NCBI RefSeq assembly: GCF_040869045.1
Contig: NC_090321.1
Location: forward strand, 88,270,603 to 88,334,602
Source of the DNA: Eurosta solidaginis
Taxonomy: Eukaryota; Arthropoda; Insecta; Diptera; Tephritidae
DNA: 64,000 bases
Direction: 5' to 3'
The notes beneath the pieces were generated by a model. It was not told the DNA's origin. It did not search any database and saw only the letters and a list, made by a program, of their open reading frames with translations. The first letter of the stretch is position 1. The number at the start of each line of letters is the position of its first letter. Positions 57,729 to 64,000 of this stretch are shown here, piece by piece. A program made the translations under genes and the position numbers.

Positions 57729-59375
57729 GTGCTTAGATTATGGAGGGAACACTTCTCTGCTCTCCTAAATGGAGGCAGCAATTCACCGCGCAGAGATGAA
57801 GAACCCGATCCCACAATCGATGATGATGGAATATATGTCCCCCCGCCCGATTATGACGAAGTTAGAATAGCAATAACCAGATTGAAAAACAACAAGGCCG
57901 TGGGCGCTGATGGATTGCCTGCGGAGCTATTCAAGTTCGGCGGCGAGGAGTTGGTAAGGCGCATGCAGCAGCTTCTTAGCAAAATATGGGCGGACGAAAG
58001 CATGCCCGACGGTTGGAATCTAAGTGTTCTTTGCCCAGTCCACAAGAAGGGGGATACTGCAAAATGCACCAACTATCGTGGAATCAGCCTTCTTAATATC
58101 GCATATAAGGTCCTTTCAAGTGTATTGTGCGAAAGATTGAAGCCCACCGTGAACCGGCTGATTGGACCTTATCAGTGCGGCTTCAGACCTGGTAAATCTA
58201 CCATCGACCAGATTTTCACAATGCGCCAAATCTTGGAAAAAACCCGTGAAAAGAGAATCGACACACATCACCTCTTCGTCGACTTTAAAGCCGCCTTCGA
58301 CAGCACGAAAAGGAGCTGCCTATATGCCGCTATGTCTGAATTTGGTTTCCCCGCAAAACTTATACGGCTGTGCAAAATGACGTTGAGCAACACCATCAGC
58401 TCAGTCAGAATTGGGAAGGACCTCTCCGAGCCGTTCGAAACTAAACGAGGTTTCAGACAGGGTGACCCCCTATCGTGCGATTTCTTTAATTTGATGCTGG
58501 AGAAAATTATACTAGCTGCAGAACTTAACCGCACTGGAACAATATACTATAAAAGCGTGCAATTACTGGCATATGCTGATGACATTGATATCATCGGCCT
58601 AAACACCCGCGCTGTTAGTTCTGCTTACTCCAAGCTGGAAAAAGAAGCGGTAAAGATGGGTTTGATGGTGAATGAGGACAAAACGAAGTACCTGCTGTCA
58701 TCGAGCAAAGAGTCAGCGCATATGCGCGTTGGCAACCACGCTACTGTTGGCAGCCATAATTTCGAAATAGTAAAAGACTTCGTTTATTTGGGAACCAGCA
58801 TCAACATTAGCAACAACATCAGCACTGAAATCCAGCGAAGAATCAATCTTGCCAATAAATGCTACTTTGGACTAGGTAGGCAATTGAAAAGTAAAGTCCT
58901 CTCTCGGCGAACGAAAATCATACTCTACAAGTCACTTATCGTACCCGTCCTGCTATATGGGGCAGAAGCATGGACCATGACAACAGCAGATGAAGCGGCT
59001 TTGGGAGTGTTCGAGAGAAAAGTTCTTCGAAAGATTTATGGACCTCTACGCGTTGGCGATGGCGAGTACCGAAGAAGATTTAATAATGAGCTGTACGAGC
59101 TATACGCAGACATCAACATAGTCCAGCGAATTAAAACGCAGCGGCTGTGCTGGCTAGGCCATGTTATGCGAATGAAAGATGATGCTCCGGCCAAGAAAGT
59201 GTTTCTATCGGAACCCGCCTATGGAAGCAGAGGTAGAGGGCGGCCCCCACTCCGTTGGAAGGACCAGGTGGAAAACGATTTAAACTCCCTTGGTGTGACC
59301 AATTGGCGCCGGTTGGCGGAGCGAAGGAGCGACTGGCGCGCCTTGTTGGACGGCCATAACCGTTTAGACGGTTAA
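57729..59375 (+). pseudogene. RTE reverse transcriptase, C-terminal 548 codons
   Basis: The frame is open from the truncation point to TAA at 59373, with no true start. RT motifs in order: 'KNNKAVGADGLPAELFK', 'CPVHKKGDTAKCTNYRGISL', 'GPYQCGFRPGKSTIDQIF', 'HHLFVDFKAAFDS' (Asp), 'GFRQGDPLSCDFFNLML', 'LLAYADDIDIIG' (paired Asp) and 'VKDFVYLGTSI'. The tail has 'RIKTQRLCWLGHVMRM' and 'RGRGRPPLRWKDQVENDL', usual at the end of RTE proteins. All visible RT residues are intact, so the insertion is young, but the endonuclease is absent and no promoter is carried. Confidence 0.94.
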
Positions 59376-59395
59376 GCGCCAATTAAGTAAGTAAG
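57729..59395 (+). mobile_element. RTE-type LINE, 5'-truncated
   Basis: 'taataccttta' lies at 57718-57728 and 59396-59406, an 11-bp target duplication. The 3' end is a short 'aagtaagtaag' tandem in place of poly(A), as RTE elements often have. The endonuclease part is missing through 5' truncation. Confidence 0.92.
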
Positions 59396-60845
59396 TAATA
59401 CCTTTAATTTGATACCCATATCGTACAAACTCATTCTAGAATCACCCCTGGTCCACCTTTATGGCGATATTTCGAAAAGGCGAACACCTATAGAACGAAG
59501 GCCCACTCCCTTTTAAAAATACTCATTAACACCTTTCATTTGATACCCATATCGTACAAACAAAATCTAGAGTCACCCATGGTCCAGAAAGGCACACTCC
59601 CTCTTAAAATACTCATTAACTCCTTTCGTTTGATACCCATATTGCACAAACGAATTCTAGAGTCACCCCTGGCCCACCTTTATGGCGATATCTCGAAACG
59701 GCGTCCACCTATGGAACTAAGGATTACTCCCTTTTAAAATACTCATTAACGCCTTTCATTTGATGCCCATATCGTACAAACGTATTCTAGAGTCACACCT
59801 GGTCCATCTTTATGGCGATATCTCGAAAAGGCGTCCACCTATAGAACTAAGGCCCACTCCCTCTTAAAATACTCATTAACTCCTTTCGTTTGATACCCAT
59901 ATTGCACAAACGAATTCTAGAGTCACCCCTGGTCCACCTTTATGGCGATATCTCGAAAAGGGGTCCACCTATAGAACTAAGCCCCACGCCCTTTTAAAAT
60001 AATTATTAACACCTTTCATTTGATACCCATATCATACAAACAAATTCTAAAGTCACCCCTGGTCCACCTTTATGGTGATATCTCGAAAAGGCGAACAGCT
60101 ATAAAACGAAGGCCCACTCCCTTTTAAAAATACTCATTAACACCTTTCATTTGATACCCATATCGTACAAACAAAGTCTAGAGTCACCCCTGGTCCACCT
60201 TTATTGCGATACCTCGAAAATGCGTCCACCTATAGAACTAAGGCCCACTCCCTCTTAAAATACTCATTAACTCCTTTCGTTTGATACCCATATTGCACAA
60301 ACGAATTCTAGAGTCACCCCTGGCCCACCTTTATGTCGATATCTCGAAACGGCGTCCACCTATAGAACTAAGGCCCACTCCCTTTTAAAATACTCATTAA
60401 CACCTTTCGTTTGATGCCCATATTGTGCAAACAAATTCTAGGGTCACCCCTGGTCCACCTTTATGCCGATATCTCGAAACGGCGTCCACCTATGGAACTA
60501 AGGGTTACTCCCTTTTAAAATGCTCATTAACACCTTTCATTTGATAACCATATCGTACAAACGCATTCTAGAGTCACCCCTGGTCCATCTTTACGGCGAT
60601 ATCTCGAAAAGGCGTCCATCTATAGAACTTAGGTCCACGCTCTTTTAAAATACTCATTAATACCTTTCATTTGATACCCATATCGTACAAACGCATTCTA
60701 GAGTCAACCCTGATCCACCTTTATGGCTATATGCCTAAATGGCGTCCACCTATAGAACTATGGCCCACTCCCTCATAAAATACTCTTTAATGCCTTTCAT
60801 TTGATACACATGTCATACAAACACATTCCAGGGTTTCCCTCGGTT
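59396..60845 (+). repeat. 128-bp minisatellite array, about 11 units
   Basis: Same unit as 420-2510 ('tttgatacccatatcgtac', 'agtcacccctggtccacctt', 'ggcgatatctcgaaaaggcg'), but with more divergence between units. Part of one unit lies left of the LINE (57610-57728). Confidence 0.94.
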
Positions 60846-61301
60846 CATGGAACGGACTTACCCGGTTGTTCCTAAATTTGCTGTTTGCTGTCGTTGCTAG
60901 TAACGGTCGTTACCGGCACTGTTGCAGCAGGCCTATGCTTGTCGGCCCTGCCGGTGTTGTTATTGCGATGTTATTGTAGCCGGCCTATGGTTGCGACCCT
61001 GCTGCTGTTGTTGTAGCTGGTTTCGGATGTATCCGGCCATTTGTCATTATCGGTATACAGGGTTGTTGCCGGTATGATGGTTGTCGTATTAGGTAGTATG
61101 TGCGCATGGTGTTGACGCCGTAGTAGTCACTGTGCACGTTTTTGTTGGGCACTGTTGGCGGTTGTGCACTGTCTTGGGCGTGCAAAGTTGGTGGTGGTGC
61201 ACGGTTTTGGTGGGCACTGTTGGCGGTTGTACACTGTCTTGGGCGTGCACAGTTGGCGGTTGTGCATTGTCTTGGGCGCGCAAAGTTGGTGGTGGTGCAC
61301 A
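60846..61301 (+). repeat. GT-rich low-complexity sequence with short tandem repeats
   Basis: 60900-61050 is rich in 'ttgctgttgttgtag' type phrases. 61148-61301 holds three or four units of 'cactgttggcggttgtgcac' and 'tgtcttgggcgtgcaaagtt'. Overlapping frames in all phases reflect the repeat. Confidence 0.7.
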
Positions 61302-61332
61302 TACATATGTACATGCAAGAATGCGCTTTATG

Positions 61333-61423
61333 GTATTTCCCAATTTTGTTCGCTTAATCCATAATTGTCAAATCCAGGACTCTGCAATTGTCCGTCTTCA
61401 CTGCCGGACATATTGGGAAATAC
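61333..61423. repeat. 91-bp segment with perfect 12-bp inverted ends
   Basis: GTATTTCCCAAT at 61333-61344 and its exact inverse at 61412-61423. Could be a very small MITE or a hairpin; no clear target duplication. Confidence 0.55.
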
Positions 61424-62013
61424 GATTACGTTGAAATGTGCTTTAAAATATTTAAAATTTTTTTTCCTCAAGTGTGCAGATGGTTGCTTTGTCTCGGATT
61501 TTACTCGTGTAGCAATGCTTGGGTGGTACTCCAAATTTTTGACGCAATTTATACTACTTTTATCCCCTTATACTTCCATAAATTTATGAAATTTTCACAC
61601 TTTGCTATTGCTTAAATTGTTTGCGATACTTTTGGTGAAATTTAATTAAATATTTTATGTAATTTTTTGATTTTTCAAGCACGTACAAAATTATGCTCCA
61701 CCATCTCGTGAAATCTCTCCTGGCTACCCCGTAACCTTTTTTTTCTTTTTTCTTTCCCGGAAACAGCGTGTTTCCTCCTAGAGATCATCCTTCACGCGGC
61801 CGTGGCGACCTCTAGTGTCCATTTCGATCAATATTGCCATGGCCCCTTTTCTTTGCCATCACTAGCCACTAGGTGCGTTCCAAAGGTGACTCTCCCAAGC
61901 GGACCATAACATCTTCCACTAGAATGGCAACAATTTGGAGGCGGCGTCCTCCCAAATGAAGGAGCGTTTAAAAAGGTAGCGCCGCATGGCGGCACACGAC
62001 GGAGGCTTCCATT
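61424..62013. other. Unassigned sequence
   Basis: No coding motif. The segment 61995-62030 ('gacggaggcttccattttgg') matches part of the LTR at 20034. Confidence 0.45.
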
Positions 62014-62391
62014 TTGGAAAGCCACAATGTGACAGAGACAACGGTACTATATTTATCGGAATATGCTTGGTACAATATGCCAGTGAGCGTACCTAAAATT
62101 CTGTTTCATGGGAAGAGTATAATTGTGTCTGCTATTCTTCCTATTGGTCAACTTTCGGAAGAAGCCCAAGAGTCCAGAAACAAAGATGCACGAAATTATC
62201 GTGTACTTTTCACCACAAAAAAGTCAGGAATTTGTAGTAATTTGGATTTGCTGCACAGATTGCTGATATCGTCAGACCCGTTCATAAACAGTTTGCGGAA
62301 AACCCCTAGGGCAAAGCGTCGACCATTAACGAGTGAAGTTATTGGCTTATTATCTGAACAAGAGCATGGCGACGATATTGACTCCGACTAA
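62014..62391 (+). CDS. Unidentified protein, C-terminal frame of 125 codons
   Basis: The frame has no ATG at its beginning; the first Met is in 'WYNMPVSVPKILFHG'. It may be the last exon of a longer gene or the end of a mobile-element protein. It contains 'SAILPIGQLSEEAQESRNKD' and 'DLLHRLLISSDPFINSLRK', then a basic stretch ('KTPRAKRRPL') and an acidic end ('EQEHGDDIDSD'). I recall similar tails in uncharacterised insect proteins of repeat origin but cannot name the family. A poly(A) signal lies about 100 bp downstream. Function unknown. Confidence 0.5.
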   Translation: MESHNVTETTVLYLSEYAWYNMPVSVPKILFHGKSIIVSAILPIGQLSEEAQESRNKDARNYRVLFTTKKSGICSNLDLLHRLLISSDPFINSLRKTPRAKRRPLTSEVIGLLSEQEHGDDIDSD

Positions 62392-62486
62392 CTTTATACC
62401 AGTTAAAATATCACTTTTTATTTATAATTATGTATTTCGATTCAGTTTTTACAAATATATGTACCTATGTTGTGTTTGACTTTGAA

Positions 62487-62492
62487 AATAAA
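62487..62492 (+). terminator. Possible polyadenylation signal
   Basis: AATAAA about 96 bp after the stop at 62391, in AT-rich DNA, so chance is possible. Confidence 0.35.
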
Positions 62493-64000
62493 ATTTTTTA
62501 AATACTAATCAAAGGCCTCTAAGCTAAATTAAAGAAATCTAAACAATTTTTATTTATTTTGGCACTAGAAAATTCTTTTAAAGTAGAAAATATGATTATG
62601 TGAAATTTCACCTTATATGAGGGCAAGGAGAAAAAGTGGGTGGATCACGCCTATTTTTATTCTAAAATCAGATTTATTTATGTGCAAAATTTCAAATGAA
62701 TCGCTCCATTGGTTTGGCTGTTATTAATTTTGGCATCCTAAAAGTGAAAAAAGTTACACTGTGCGGTGGCGAGCCGGAAAGGTTTTGTTTATATGTATTT
62801 GACGATACCAACGTTTTGGCCATTTCGGAAATATCCGTGGTTTTTGCCTCAAAGTCTCGGGGATCGTTCAAAAAAGATCAGGAAAAGCTCCTTGCGGAGG
62901 GACTGTTCTTCGTTCACTTACTCCAGGGAGTCTTCGAACCTAACCCCGGTCTAAGAAACTTGTGCTGCTGCGTCTGCTGAAAAAATTTATATACATAAAA
63001 TGGTCACACTTTTGTCTGTATGTCTGTGCAAAGCGTAGTTTTACTGAAGGATATGTTCTAGGCAACTCCCAATACTCGCTGTCGACACGATTTCTTTAAA
63101 CAATTTGTGGCTCCTTGTTGGTCACGGTCAAAGGCGACTTACGGTTGCTATTAATACTCATGACTCTCGAGGCACAGTTTTAACGATTACTATTGGGCGC
63201 CTCCAGTTTTTTCGGCTGTTTTAAGAGCTATAATTCCCGATGTGCGAACAGTAGCAATACCGACCACCAGTCGCTACCACGCCTCCTGGCCCTGACACCA
63301 AGTGCCACCACAGAAGCTAGAGGACTGCGACTTCGAACTCATACTTTCGTTCATGTCTTTTTCCTAGAAGCTATAAGTGTAGCTCCTAGGACTTTCTAAC
63401 GGATTTTTCGCGCTATGCTGCCGAGCACTACCAGAGAAACACATTCAAACGTTAGGAGTAACTATTCGGGCAACGATACCGCCCTCAGAATCATAAGCAG
63501 TCCAAGTGGATATCATTGCGTAACTCATGTGTAAAATAGTATAATCCTCGGCGCATCTACATAATTAAAATTTTACAAGGAGCCTGGATAAAATTTTTAA
63601 AGAGTGGACCAAAATTTGTAGACGTTTGTGTTCGAAACTTTGATTTCAATAGTTTTTGTTAAACCAAAACGATATTTTAAAATGAAAGTAAGTTGAAAGA
63701 TGATAAGAATATATGCGTAGTCCAAACTTGTAATTTTCCGGTTTTGATACAAAAGTTCATAATGAGTAGCCGCGTAGCTTTTGTTTTCAGACTAGTTCGA
63801 CTGTCCACTACGTTACGTAGTACACACCCGGTCATTTGTTCGACCACTTTGAGTGTTCTTGCAAACGACAAGGCCTCATCTGGTAATTATATGTGCCTAC
63901 GTATTCACATACATACGTAAAAGGAGCCGTAACGTGTAGGTGATATTTAAACTTGGTTGATTCACTCCAGGGGACTTGTTGGGATGGGGCCGAGAACTTT
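62493..64000. other. Unassigned sequence
   Basis: 62728-62770 is inverted relative to 17508-17552. Frames are below 100 codons and lack motifs. No LTR, TIR or tRNA-like element recognised. Confidence 0.45.

Larger units (their letters stand above)
56197..60845 (+). repeat. Dispersed TIR element with internal minisatellite, second copy
   Basis: Opens ACTCAGTTGAGCAGAGCTC at 56197. Contains a 'ccgt' microsatellite (56336-56362) and several 'accacgcccact' blocks. 57205-57728 equals the start of the window, followed by the minisatellite. The LINE at 57729-59395 interrupts it. The expected right end CTCAACTGAGT is not found after 60845; the sequence changes abruptly after 'cacattccagggttt'. The 3' end is therefore lost. 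Confidence 0.78.

Noticed and set aside
60985..61364. Overlapping 60-110-codon frames on both strands
   Set aside because: Low-complexity GT/AC-rich tandem repeat opens several frames at once; composition is not protein-like.

Overview
The window is a block of nested transposable elements from an insect genome. The AT-rich base composition, a 54-nt intron, the retrotransposon types and the repeat families point to a cyclorrhaphan fly, and I lean toward a tephritid fruit fly; the species-level guess is inference, not proof. I found no convincing host gene and no rRNA, tRNA or CRISPR locus. Nearly every long open frame belongs to a mobile element, and most of them are broken.

Layout. 1-2534: end of a dispersed element whose body is a 128-bp minisatellite. 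2882-3234: tRNA-derived SINE with target duplications. 4866-9525: Ty3/Gypsy element of CsRn1 type (tRNA-Trp primer site), sitting in an older palindrome-bearing repeat. 10540-10765: RTE LINE scrap. 11492-15248 (minus): internally deleted Gypsy element whose protease frame is fused to the integrase C-terminus. 15391-15615: Harbinger-type MITE. 16164-17254: fold-back element with alternating inverted modules.

19952-42725 reads as one old Gypsy provirus-like copy of about 8 kb (17.6/297-like gag, no env) opened up by later insertions. Its leader received a LOA-like LINE (20767-25604, minus, 14-bp target duplication), which itself carries a PIF/Harbinger transposase remnant. The leader also received a head-to-tail Helitron dimer (26369-36276, minus). 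Its integrase received a 530-bp MITE.

42722-53303 (minus) holds a second Gypsy family with a SAP domain and long coiled coil in Gag. The full copy is 46962-53303, and a 3.47-kb tandem duplication has copied host flank, 3' LTR and the end of pol to the left. 53304-56196 is an AT-rich minisatellite interrupted by a hAT-type non-autonomous element (54083-56064) built from seven 185-bp repeats. 56197-60845 is a second copy of the terminal-inverted-repeat/minisatellite element, interrupted by a 5'-truncated RTE LINE (57729-59395, 11-bp target duplication). 60846-64000 is low-complexity and unassigned sequence with one unexplained 125-codon frame.

The elements do not form a pathway. They record an order of events: older repeats were entered by retrotransposons, which were then entered by Helitrons, LINEs and MITEs. 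The most unusual observations are the Helitron dimer joined exactly at its 5' TC terminus, the open protease/integrase-tail fusion, the tandem duplication, and independent RNase H deletions in three unrelated Gypsy copies.
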